From: Acanthamoeba sp. SK_2022b
Taxonomy: Eukaryota; Discosea; Longamoebia; Acanthamoebidae
Assembly: GCA_027943245.1 (NCBI GenBank)
Contig: JANDJZ010000584.1
Coordinates: 1 to 11,766, forward strand
DNA length: 11,766 nucleotides
Reading direction: 5' to 3'
Shown here: positions 1-8,224 of the stretch, in pieces
How positions within the stretch are numbered: the first letter of the stretch is position 1
Layout: each line of letters opens with the position of its first letter
The notes under the pieces: model-generated
Seen by the model: the letters and a program-made list of their open reading frames with translations, nothing else
What the model was told of the DNA's origin: nothing
Database searches by the model: none
Made by a program: the position numbers and the translations under genes

Positions 1-1
1 C

Positions 2-1444
2 GGCCCTCTGCCCATTCCTCTCTACCGCTGGGGTCCTTCGTGGGCGCCGTGGGGTAACGGCGCCAGAAAGGGAGCGGGCTTCCTCGTAAGTTCTCCCCTC
101 ACATGCCCGCCCGTCTACGTTGGCTCTCCCCTCAACCGGTGGGTTGAGGCTGTGTACGACTTCCCGCTCGTGTACCATCGCGCTGTCGGTCCGGCACTTG
201 TCGCCACCGGCAGCGCCGCCCCTCCTCGGAGCCACCACGCGGAAGGGGCGGGCGTGCTCGTGCGAGGCACGCCCTTCGCTTTGCACACCCTGCCCGTGCC
301 GTCGAGCCCTGCCCACCACCGTGCCATTCGCGCGGACCTGGCTTCGCGCCTGCCGTGCCCTGCCTCCGTTTGGCTTGGTGAGCTTTTACCCTCTGCTGCT
401 GCTGGCTTGCAGCCTGCAGCCCGCGTCACTCCTCCCTCGATCGCGTAACGTGCGTGCACGTGACCACCGGGCGCTGACGACGACTGGGATGTCGCCCAGG
501 TGGGTTCCCGGGTCCGCGTGGCCTTGCCCTGTGCGGGAAAAGGACAATTGAGGGGACCGTGGCAGGCTCCGAGTGGGTGCTGGAAGCAGGGGCCCCAATC
601 CCATCCAGTTTGGGCTTCGTCTTCTCGCTCCCATCTGGACATGTGTACGGCATTGCCCCCCTTGCCCTTATGGAAATCATCTCTCCCTCCCTCCCTCCCC
701 AATACCTGGGCTTTGTGTGGGTTACACCCTGGGTCGGACACCGACCAACCGCTGGCAGCCCTGGACAGGAAGGCGCCGGCTTGGTGTCCGTGATGCGGCT
801 CGAGCGCTTGTTTCAAACCGGCAGCCCGCCGCCAGACCTCCATGCCCACCTCGTCCCCGATGGCCTTACCTCTGCTGTTGAGTACAGTGAGGTGCGCGAG
901 CTCTCCACAGTGCGTACACGCTGTGGCGCGGTCGTCACGGCTGACTCGACGATTGGGGGGGGGAGAGCAGCAAATGGATCGACTGCGACCATTCTTGAGA
1001 CGGACACGCGACGAAAGCGAGGAGGAGGAGGACGATGATGGACCCAGAGCGTTGATGCTGCAGCACGACCTCGCCGACTCGGTTGAGACGGTGGCGCGGG
1101 CCCTTCACGCTACCGCCGCGGTCCTGCGCGCCAAGGAGGGGGAGTGGGAGGGCATCACGAAACACATGGAGGAGGCCCATGACGCCGTCCTTCAGGCCGG
1201 CCTCGGCACGCACTGGGTGCAGGCGTCGTGGAGCCCGCAGCGGCGCGCGAGAAACCAATTCGTGCCTTTGGGGCGGCCAAGCCTGCTCGCTCTCCAGTTC
1301 ACGGCGCAGCTGCTCGACAGGCAGCTTTCGGTGAGCTTGGACGATGGCGACTACGACCTCGCCGCCGTGCTGGTGCGCGAGATCAGCTATCTCAAGCACT
1401 CGCTAATGCACGGCCGCGCGTTCGTTGGCGTGACTGCGTTCTAG
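2..1444 (+). CDS. Partial spliced gene ending in a UVR-like motif
   Basis: The start lies outside the window. A consistent model is join(<2..377, 500..891, 971..1444), which keeps one open frame of 413 codons to a TAG stop. Intron 1 (378-499) begins GTGAGC and ends GTCGCCCAG with a CTGAC box upstream. Intron 2 (892-970) begins GTGCGC and ends GAGCAG, also with CTGAC. A further optional in-frame intron at 86-148 has a perfect GTAAGT donor. The last exon is acidic at its start (a run of Glu then Asp near 1018-1037) and helical after it. At 1313-1405 it carries LDRQLSVSLDDGDYDLAAVL followed by VREISYLKHSL, matching the UVR pattern (LxxQLxxAxxxxDYExAAxLRDEIxxLK) known from UvrB/UvrC, McsA and some eukaryotic proteins. 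UVR motifs mediate protein-protein contacts. The upstream exons match no family I recognise. The UVR exon is the firmest part, and a shorter gene starting at ATG 974 (156 aa) is the main alternative. Confidence 0.5.
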
Positions 1445-1604
1445 TCGCTGTGTGCTACCCTCACCCCGAAAACCGCCAATCAGCACCCCGCGCGCGTGTC
1501 CTGCCGCGGAGGTACCTACCGGCTGAGCGACGCGTTCCGCACAACCACTCACTCACCCCACAACTCCCCCTCGCACCACCACCACCAAAGGTGAGGTAGT
1601 CAAG
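1445..1604 (+). promoter_or_regulatory. Short intergenic spacer and 5' leader of the LIM gene
   Basis: Only 160 bases separate the TAG of the UVR-like gene from the ATG of the LIM gene, so the LIM promoter and 5' UTR must lie here or inside the upstream gene. The stretch is C-rich, with CACCACCACCACC at about 1575-1588. The ATG at 1605 sits in GTCAAGATGG, a good context for eukaryotic initiation. I see no convincing TATA box. Confidence 0.35.
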
Positions 1605-3453
1605 ATGGAGAGGGCCATTGTGCGCATGCACTTTGAAGATGACACCTTCAAAACATTCCTGCTCGTACCTACCACTACTGCGGGGGATCTAGTAACACAG
1701 GTGCAGCAGAAGCTCAAGACAGACTCTGCCTACTATCTCTACTATTCCGCGCCTGGCGTTGCTGGTAACCTGCCCCTCAAGCGTTCCCGCGGGATAATGG
1801 GGCTCCTTAATCACCTCCCCCCCCTCTTCAATTTGGTGATAGAGCGCTACATTGCGCCTCATGAGCAGGCCTGGCCTTTCTATAAGCAGCACGGAGAGCG
1901 CTGCCGCTACACCTTCCGTCTAAAGGTAAGTAGTAGTAACCCCCCCCCCCTTCTCAAATCGCTGTCCTGGTCGAGCGCCTCATGCTCATCTTCTTCGCGC
2001 CAGGCGCCTGCCGGGGCTTTGCCTGTTGCCGCACAGCCCCAGGCTTCTCCCGCGTTACCGACAGCAGGTATTGCTATAGCCTCCGCCCCAAACCTCTCCC
2101 CCATGCTGGGACGAGGGCACGGCGTGATGGCATCTTTGGGTCTCACCGCGGTGCGCAGGTTCGGGAGCCGCTCGTGCTGCCCCTCCCACTCCGACTGTGG
2201 CCGGTCGAGGATCGCTGGGGTCGTCGCCAGCCCCCGCGGCTGCAGCCCCATTGGCCAGCGGAAGCAGCGTAGCTGCCGACGACTTTGATGCCCTGCTCAA
2301 CCAACTCCAGTTTCCGGGCGTGGGCGGCGGCGCTGCTGCTCCCGGCGGCGCTGGTGCTGCGTCGCTTTCTGGAGGCTTCGATGCTCTGGGTACCGCCACC
2401 CCGCTCTCCCATTCTGTGTGCCCCCATCTCCACCCTTGGCCAACCGCTGTCGTTTTCGCCTCTCTCTCTCTCTCTCTCTCCCCCCTCTTCGCGTCACTCC
2501 TTTGCCGTTCCCCACGCCAGGTGGACTCACGCTGGGCATGGGCGCAATGGGCCTCGGCGGCGCGGTCTCCCCGCCCTGTGGCGCCTGTGGCCAGCCCGTT
2601 GCGGACAAGCTGCTGGTGGCATTCGGCATGCACTGGCACAAGGTATGAGGGAACCTCGTGCCTGCCTCTGTGGCGGGCGAAAAAGGCGGCAGCGGATGGG
2701 GGAGAGGGGGGGGCAAGTGGTTTTTTGCGATTGGGCGTGTTGGCTGACGGCGATACGGCCGCGCTTGCTTTGCGTGCAGTACCATCTGGCCTGTGCCATC
2801 TGCCGGCGCAACTTTGACGAGAACGACGTGCCTGTGGTGGAAGGCTCCGACGGCAAGGCCTACTGTCGCACGGACTGGCTGGATCGGTTTGCGCCCAAGT
2901 GTGCCCAGTGCACTTTCCCCATCCAAGGCGACTGCACCAATGCCCTCGGCAAGCAATGGCACCCGCAGGTGCGTTTATCCTTACACAACACAACACAACA
3001 CAACACAACACAACACAACACAACACAACACAACACAACACAACACAACACAACACGACCACCGCCTAACGCACACAACTGCGGTAGTGCTTTGTCTGCA
3101 AATCGTGCAATAGCCCATTCACGGGTAGCTTCTTCGAGCACGAGGGGTTTGCCTACTGCGAGAAGCACTACTACGAGGAGAAGGGCCTCATCTGCCCCGA
3201 ATGCGATCGGCCCATCATCGGCAAGTGCGTGCGTGCCAAAGGTACGAAAAAACGCGTGGCGAGTGTGCTGCTGTTGTGGGGATCCTAGTAACGTTGCCTT
3301 TCCTTTTCCACACGGCGACGCTCTTCAATAGATAAGCGATACCATCCGCAGCACTTTGTGTGCTCCCACTGCAAGACCAAGCTGACCAACGCCTACTTCT
3401 TCCACGACAACAAAATCTTCTGCAAGAAGTGCTCCATCGTCTTCTACGGATGA
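1605..3453 (+). CDS. Paxillin-like protein: RA-like domain, LD motif, three LIM domains
   Basis: The model is join(1605..1925, 2004..2067, 2159..2389, 2521..2642, 2780..2968, 3088..3241, 3332..3453): 1203 nt, 400 aa plus TGA, with phases agreeing at all six GT-AG introns. Residues 1-107 begin with a beta strand and a TTTAGDLV turn, like the Ras-association/FERM F1 ubiquitin folds of Grb7 and RIAM. Residues 108-220 are Ala/Gly/Pro-rich and contain DDFDALLNQLQF (169-180), which resembles a paxillin LD motif. LIM1 (225-278) has CxxC-x16-HxxHxxCxxC-x20-CxxD. LIM2 (287-336) has CxxC-x16-HxxCxxCxxC-x16-CxxH. LIM3 (345-394) has CxxC-x16-HxxHxxCxxC-x16-CxxC. All 24 zinc ligands are present. LIM and LD modules are protein-binding scaffolds, typically at actin and adhesion sites, so a cytoskeletal adaptor is likely. 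Paxillin itself has four LIM domains and no RA domain. The LIM call is nearly certain; the RA-like call is tentative. Confidence 0.9.
2460..2485 (+). repeat. (TC)n tract in LIM intron 3
   Basis: About ten TC units followed by a C-run lie in the intron at 2390-2520, roughly 35 bases before the CACGCCAG acceptor. The tract probably contributes to the polypyrimidine signal of that splice site. Confidence 0.7.
2983..3056 (+). repeat. ACAAC pentanucleotide microsatellite in LIM intron 4
   Basis: About 14.8 perfect copies of a 5-bp unit (ACACA/ACAAC register) fill most of the intron at 2969-3087. There are no interruptions in 74 bases, so the array is probably young or length-polymorphic. The unit is A/C only, giving strong strand asymmetry inside a transcribed gene. 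The splice signals (GTGCGT donor, GCGGTAG acceptor) lie outside the array. Confidence 0.95.
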
Positions 3454-3711
3454 TGTTCCTCCATTGTATACGTAACAGTACCTATAAAGTTGTCCCAGTC
3501 TACATTTTGACAAAGCACATCACAGCTGTATACGAAAAGCTTTGCAGCAAGCCTCCGCACTTCGCTTCTTAGGCACGCGTGTACAGCGCAAGATTATGAG
3601 CCGGCTGCCTTTGGTTTGTTGAAAAAGGAGACCACGGAGACGGAGACGGCAGGGAGCAGGGTGACACCGGGCTGGCAGCGGATAGTGCAGGCTCTCCTGC
3701 GCTTGCCACTT
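3454..3711 (+). other. 3' flank of the LIM gene
   Basis: The sequence after the LIM stop is less GC-rich for about 150 bases (TATACGTAACAG, CCTATAAAG), consistent with a 3' UTR. No canonical AATAAA is seen. Beyond about 3590 the minus strand has an open frame described in the next entries. Confidence 0.4.
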
Positions 3712-3905
3712 GCTGGCGTAGGTGAAGGCTTGTTTGATGGCGACCGCGCGGACTGAGAAGAGTTCTGTGTGACACACAGAGAGAGAGAGAGAGAGTGAGA
3801 GATGCTGGATGGAAGATTACAAGCAGGTGGAGCAGATGGATGACGCTGCGACCGCGTATTCCTCCAGCTGCGCCTGCTTGGTGATGCCTTCACCATCCAA
3901 TACAC
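3594..3905 (-). CDS. Possible minus-strand S/P/T-rich exon pair
   Basis: On the minus strand a plausible intron runs from 3820 (donor GTAATC) to 3765 (acceptor CTGTGTGTCACACAG, preceded by a CT-dinucleotide tract), 56 bp in all. The downstream exon in one frame reads NSSQSARSPSNKPSPTPASG. Its Ser/Pro/Thr composition recurs in a plus-strand frame nearby (3809-4081). No domain is recognised. Two other minus frames are also open here, so the reading frame is uncertain and the locus may not code for protein. Confidence 0.2.
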   Translation of the reverse strand: MYWMVKASPSRRSWRNTRSQRHPSAPPACNLPSSISHSLSLSLCVTQNSSQSARSPSNKPSPTPASGKRRRACTIRCQPGVTLLPAVSVSVVSFFNKPKAAGS

Positions 3906-3963
3906 TGTCGCCTACCCGATCTCCCACGCAGTCGCCATCCAACCTGCCTTCGCCTACGCCAGC
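3712..3963. repeat. Diverged 37-bp inverted repeat around a GA tract
   Basis: The left arm (3712-3748) and the reverse complement of the right arm (3927-3963) match at 32 of 37 positions, separated by 178 bases that include a (GA)n tract at about 3777-3796. In the Ser/Pro/Thr frame the arms code for SPSNKPSPTPA (minus) and SPSNLPSPTPA (plus). Two of the five nucleotide differences are then synonymous, which suggests duplication of a coding repeat in opposite orientation. Confidence 0.75.
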
Positions 3964-4081
3964 ACTCACTCAATCGCCCACTCATCCACTCTCGTCCAAC
4001 ACACCGGCCCCAACCCAATCGCCCACGCTCGTGTGGCGCAGGATCAGTTGGGCCCGGTCAGGTCTCCTCTTTAGGGGATAG
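3809..4081 (+). CDS. Small Ser/Pro/Thr-repeat ORF, uncertain
   Basis: This open frame of 90 codons carries an imperfect SPT repeat (SPTRSPTQSPSNLPSPTPAL) of the kind found in extracellular stalks and linkers of protist proteins. The nucleotide basis is a recurring TCGCCNAC element. It has no signal peptide and no recognised domain, and it overlaps the opposing minus-strand candidate. It may be a fragment of a gene or simple low-complexity DNA. Confidence 0.2.
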   Translation: MEDYKQVEQMDDAATAYSSSCACLVMPSPSNTLSPTRSPTQSPSNLPSPTPALTQSPTHPLSSNTPAPTQSPTLVWRRISWARSGLLFRG

Positions 4082-4189
4082 AACAACGGCGCCCTACGAC
4101 AGCGCCCAAATACCCCTCTCCATCAGATAACGAAGGCAACGACCCGATATTCAATATGTCCCACTGTGTTGTTGAGGTGCTGATGGTTT
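4082..4189. other. Spacer before the minisatellite
   Basis: This is unique sequence with no gene that I can support. It separates the S/P/T-rich segment from the GTGGT-rich DNA, and base composition turns T/G-rich from about 4160. Confidence 0.4.
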
Positions 4190-4434
4190 GTGATGTTGTT
4201 TTGTGGTGGTGTGGTGGTGTTTTCGTGCTTCTGTACTGTTGTGGGTGATGGTGTGGTGTTGTGGTGTGGTGTTGTGGTGGTCAGGTGGTGGTGGTGGTCA
4301 GGTGGTGGTGGTGGTCAGGTGGTGGTGGTGGTCAGGTGGTGGTGGTGGTGGTGGTGGTGGTCAGGTGGTGGTGGTGGTGGTGGTGGTGGTGGTGGTCAGG
4401 TGGTGGTGGTGGTGGTGATGGTGATGTGGTGAAC
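4190..4434 (+). repeat. GGT-rich minisatellite with 17-bp CAGG(TGG)n units
   Basis: Irregular GTGGTG/TTGTGG sequence leads into an ordered array. The CAGG anchors begin at 4282, 4299, 4316, 4333, 4362 and 4397, giving spacings of 17, 17, 17, 29 and 35. Each unit is CAGG followed by TGG/GGT triplets, and the larger spacings add 12 and 18 bases, that is whole triplets. Apparent Val/Trp/Gly-rich ORFs here are by-products of the repeat. Closely spaced GG pairs could form two-tetrad G-quadruplexes. Confidence 0.95.
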
Positions 4435-4554
4435 CCCTTGGGAACTTGGAGCAGGTGTGCCTGTTGTAAAGCCTTCCTTAACAGGCTTGCCATGTCCACT
4501 AGCCTCCACACTGTCCAGTGCCTTGAGAGTCTGCTGTAAACTGGATTCAGTCAT
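4396..4554 (-). CDS. Possible 52-aa minus-strand ORF running into the minisatellite
   Basis: The frame starts at an ATG at 4554 and begins MTESSLQQTLKALDS. It continues through a Gly/Pro/Thr-rich stretch and then enters the repeat, where it codes for His/Ile/Thr until a TGA at 4398-4396. The first 40 residues look like ordinary protein, but no homolog is recognised. It could be the start of a gene truncated by the repeat array, or chance. Confidence 0.2.
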   Translation of the reverse strand: MTESSLQQTLKALDSVEASGHGKPVKEGFTTGTPAPSSQGVHHITITTTTTT

Positions 4555-4748
4555 TCAGTACTACTGGTGCTGCAGTACCTGTATTCTTGAGGGCCAGGTG
4601 GCCTCTATGGGGACCACAGCTGATCCTACTGAGTTGAGCAGCTGGCTGAGTACATGATGAGCTCCAGGTACACACAACACACTGAAAGTTCAGAATCGGA
4701 CAAGTTAAAAATCGGACTGGTAATTAAAGGTCGGAGTCTTGTTCTGGC
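4555..4748. promoter_or_regulatory. Left flank and presumed promoter of the MULE transposase
   Basis: No gene is supported here. From about 4675 the sequence becomes AT-richer and contains two copies of ATCGGAC (near 4696 and 4712) and a related GTCGGAG near 4731, just before the transposase ATG. TTAAAAATC and TAATTAAAG are possible TATA-like elements. I could not identify terminal inverted repeats or a 9-bp target duplication. Confidence 0.3.
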
Positions 4749-6601
4749 ATGAAAAAATGGAGAATGGTGGGAGTGTGGGCGTGGGACGAAGTCGAAGTCT
4801 ATTTACAAGATGAACAGCCAAGGTGGAGACCCCAGACGACATTCAGGAGTGGTGGGGAGGTGGGTGGCGCTTTCTTGCCCACATCCCAGCCACTGCCCTC
4901 ACAGCATGGTGGTGCACCTGATGCACCCGAGTTCTGCCACACAACCTGGCGCACCCAATCACTTCAGGTGAACCAGCACCTCATCCAGCTCATGACCAAT
5001 GTGCAAGGAGGGAACATGTCAAATCCAAGAGTCATTGGCATGATGGAGTGGGAAGCAACAGGGGAGCTTCGAGAGACACTGAGGATGGCCATCAGCGAGA
5101 TCAGGAACTGCAATGGCTGGAGCAACTGTGAACGTCCACAAGAAGCAAGCAGTGGTAAGGAGCAGTGCTGTGCCAAGGGCCTACGATGGGCAGCAGACGT
5201 ACACAACCTGCAGAGTGTGTACCTGTGGCACAGGGGTACACATGGCGAACTCTTCCAACTGAACATGGTGAAGATGAGGATGGCACATCATGTTCAGCAC
5301 CAAATCCTCAACTGTGATGGGCTCATGGATGGCAGAACTGGGTGGGCAACAACAGCAGCAAAGGAGGTCCTGCGCCTGCAGAGGAGAGTGAATGTGAGTG
5401 GATCAGGCAGCACATTGATTGCCCCCACCCAATCTCAAGTGACAAACATGCTGGCATACGCAAGGTGGCAGAAGCACAAGCAAGGACCAAACCTGGTATC
5501 AATACTGCAGGCAACAATTGAGCAGGCCAACATCGTGCCAGCAATCCTCTACCCTGGAGAGGGTGACAACTCTGTTGTCAGTGTGTGGCAGGCTGGGCCC
5601 CCATTCCTCATCGTCATGGCCACCCCCAATTGGTGTGAGATCATCCAGAGATGGGGCTGTTGTGTCGTTGGGCTTGATGGCCTCTACAAGGCCACCAGGC
5701 ATGGGCTTCCTCTCTACATACTGGTGGCAAGTGACACAGATGGCCACACCTGGCCAATCACAACCACACTCCTGTCAAGCAACATGTCAGAGATGGTTGC
5801 TAAGTTCCTTGAGGTGGTGAGGACAAACCTGGCTGATGAGGAGTGGGAGCCAACTGTAATGATTAACAAGGACATGCGCGAGCATGCTGCAATCAAGTCT
5901 GTAGGCCTGAGCTTTGCACTCTGCAATTTCCATGTCCAGCAGGCATGGTGGAGGGCAAGCACTCGGTTCTGCAGGAAAGGTACCAACATCCATCAAGTGA
6001 ATGACATTTAGAAAGATAGCTAATTAAAATTAATGCAGAGATTCAAGCTAAGGTGATGGCTCAGTTGAAGAAGCTCCAACACGCACATACCTCAGAGGAC
6101 TGGGAAGCAGCACTCAAGAAGCTGGAGGAGATCACTGGGCCTGGCTTCTGGTCATACTTCATAACCAATTGGCTGAGTGATGGGTGGGTCAAATCATGGC
6201 GTGATCTTGGACAAGTTCTTCAGCACAACATCGGCCTTGAGAACACCAACAACACCACCAAGTCTCTGTTCAAGCAGCTCTCCTACATCTTTCTGAATCA
6301 GAAGAAAGCTGTTGCGCTGGATTCGCTGGTGCTCATGATCATGCTTGGTCTCTATGTGCATTACAAGGTCAGATTTGAGCAACACCATAATGGCGTATCA
6401 ACAATGATCTCACACTTGAAGAGGAGGGCTCTACATACTGAGGCGATGGGTGAGGCGACATTGATCAAGCATCTTGAGATGATCACTGAAGTTGCGCCCC
6501 ACCTCTACACCATCTTGACCTACCACATCAACATTGACCTTGCTACATGCTCCTGCCCATACTATGTGTACACTGGAAAGAGGTGTAAGCACTCTCTGTG
6601 A
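4749..6601 (+). CDS. MULE (Mutator-like) transposase with SWIM zinc finger
   Basis: The model is join(4749..5979, 6039..6601), 597 aa. Mutator-like transposases cut and paste DNA through an RNase H-fold DDE core. The core is recognisable as VVGLDGLYKATRHGLPLYIL, containing the first Asp (residue 310), then a TDGHTWPIT strand, the second Asp in INKDM (375), and the C-x2-H motif CNFH (392-395). Downstream, the motif that usually reads TNNxxES is TNNTTKS here, with Lys 485 (AAG at 6260-6262) where many relatives have Glu. A SWIM finger CxC-x9-CxH closes the ORF (residues 581-595) and TGA follows three codons later. The 59-bp intron restores an otherwise broken frame. The ATG is the first plausible one after the AT-rich flank. 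The element is probably inactive because of the Lys substitution and early stop, though the position of the third acidic residue is inferred. Confidence 0.85.
5980..6038 (+). other. Intron inside the MULE transposase
   Basis: The donor is AAAG|GTACCA and the acceptor is TTAATGCAG|AG, with TAGCTAATTA as a likely branch site 18-20 bases upstream. The phase is 1, and removal joins the catalytic half to the C-terminal half in frame (RFCRK-EIQAKVMAQ). The intron is clearly AT-richer than the flanking exons. Confidence 0.8.
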
Positions 6602-7199
6602 TTACCATTCTTCATGGAGTGAACAACAACTGACCTGGCTTCGTCTGATTGACCCATCAATCTTCGTTGACCCATCACACTTTGCTGACAAAGAAGAGGG
6701 CAGATGTGAGGTTCTCAGTCTGCGTGGGAATTGTGGTCAACCACATGACTTGGAGCCTCATCCATGAAGAACACACAAGAACCAGCTGCTCACCAACAAC
6801 GTGCTGGAAGCAATAACGTGGGATGATGAGCAAGAGGTGGCACACCACCATGAATGTGTGAGTCCTACATACCACACGATTGAACTGGAATGGCCAACCA
6901 GCGACCCCAAGGTGGAAGCAGTGCCAAGTGACCTTGAATTGGAGCTGGAGACCAGTGACCTTGAATCAGAGCCCATCAACCTTGAATCAGAGCCCACTGC
7001 AGCTGAATCTGCAAGCTCTGACAATGAGGAGGCTGCCAGCATCATCATCATGCCAACTCGCTCCAAGAAATTCATACCTGCTGCCCCTGGCACTAAGCGG
7101 TCTTGAATCCCAAAGCACTACTTCCCTGAGGATCTGCCGGCCCCTCCACCTGCTCCACACAGATTGGCCAAGCAAAGGAACAAGAAAATTAGTGAGTGA
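6588..7199 (+). pseudogene. Decayed C-terminal tail of the MULE transposase
   Basis: Just after the SWIM finger the reading continues in another frame (third position class 0) with WSEQQLTWLRLIDPSIF. This needs one base shift near 6590-6600. The frame then runs to TGA at 7197-7199, interrupted by in-frame TGA at 6765-6767 and 7104-7106. It includes an acidic tandem repeat built on DLESEP/NLESEP (about 6930-7010). A basic end follows (PTRSKKF, GTKRS, then after the stop IPKHYFPEDLPAPPP and AKQRNKK). Both internal stops are one transition from CGA, so restoring Arg gives a continuous tail. Whether this is decay or an unrecognised intron arrangement is not certain. Confidence 0.55.
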
Positions 7200-7249
7200 T
7201 TTAAATACATCTGGTTCTTTTCCATTTGCAAACCCACCTCTGTGCGGTC

Positions 7250-7692
7250 TCAGTCATTGGGGATTTCTTTACTCAATAACTCACTTTGAAATTGGGAGTG
7301 AATGTATGCCTTCACTTCATCCACAAGAGGGAAGACAAATTTGAAGTTGTGAGGAGCAGTTGTGCTTTTCTTTTTGCCCAATCGACTTCCTCCCTTGTGG
7401 TCTGAAGAGCTTTCATTGTGCCATTGATAGTGTGTGTGAGTTGCACACAGTACCCAATGAGGTCCTCCTCCATCTTGCGCATCTCCTCTGTTGCATGCTG
7501 ATATGGTTGATCATCTTGGTTGTCGCACTTCGATGGCATGCCTGCGATTGCAGGGCTGAAGATTGGCTTGAGGATGAATGGATATTGCCCCTTCCTCCCT
7601 TGATGTGCACGCCATCCTGGATGTGCTCGATCAAGTGCGGCTGTGAACAGGATCCCCCATTGATTAAGGGGAGCCCAGTTGACATTCTCCAT
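7250..7692 (-). CDS. Minus-strand exon(s) with coiled-coil segment, convergent to the MULE
   Basis: The frame from ATG 7692 to TGA 7312 reads as ordinary protein, with a central Ser/Asn-rich linker and a helical segment (HATEEMRKMEEDLIGYCVQL ... TTREEVDW) typical of a coiled coil. From about 7400 down to a TGA at 7252-7250 a second minus frame also looks coding: GKKKSTTAPHNFKFVFPLVD followed by EVKAYIHSQF. A frameshift or a missed intron near 7370-7440 may join the two. The 3' end lies 50 bases from the end of the MULE tail, in tail-to-tail orientation. No family is recognised. Confidence 0.4.
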
Positions 7693-8224
7693 TCAGGTGT
7701 ATGTTGTAGAAAGGCGCAAGCTTCAGCGATCCACCTGACTCATCAGGCTCCACAAATCATTGAACGAAACTATCTATTGTGGAGGGTGTGACAAAACAAT
7801 GCCTACACAAAGTTAGCAATAAGCTAACTCAGCATCGATTACTCTCACATCATAATGCAAGAGAAATCATGCTAATTAAACAAAACATGGGGGTGCAATT
7901 CATCAAAATGATGCACCACCCAAACAGGCTACATCGTCAAACGCCAAACTTATTTGGGCAGTTTGAGACAGTAGGGGGGAATGATGAAGGGAGTACCTTT
8001 TGTTTGATGGTGGGTTGCCTGCTTTCTCTGCTGCTTGGTGCTTCATGTTGTCTGGTGGCTGGTGAGATACAAATGGCTCCACACTCCACTGCCGTCCTTT
8101 GTTGTGTCAGCAAGTAGTGATGTCAGTTGTGCGTCACCACACCACTTGCCAAAAACTTGGCGACGCAGACATGGAGAATTACCAAGGAAAATATATTTCC
8201 AAACTTTAATTTACGTTCCAATTT
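7693..8224 (-). other. AT-rich presumed intronic stretch, one possible small exon
   Basis: The sequence is distinctly AT-richer than the flanks and carries stops in all frames over most of its length. On the minus strand 8058-7997 could be a 62-bp exon: it follows TATCTCACCAG and is followed by a GTACTC donor, reading PPDNMKHQAAEKAGNPPSNK. This fits introns linking the two minus-strand coding blocks, but there is no independent support. Confidence 0.3.

Noticed and set aside
115..1399. Long minus-strand ORFs opposite the first gene
   Set aside because: High GC reduces stop codons; these frames have low-complexity translations and compete with the better supported plus-strand exons.
2055..3062. 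335-codon minus-strand ORF across the LIM gene
   Set aside because: It runs through LIM exons, introns and the pentamer array, giving a Cys/Val/Leu repeat; the LIM gene on the plus strand is certain.
4190..4539. Val/Trp/Gly-rich ORFs on the plus strand
   Set aside because: They are read-through of the GGT-rich minisatellite in all three frames and show no domain or codon pattern of a gene.
5980..6038. Frame break in the MULE transposase as a disabling mutation
   Set aside because: A GT-AG intron with a branch-like CTAAT removes it exactly in frame.
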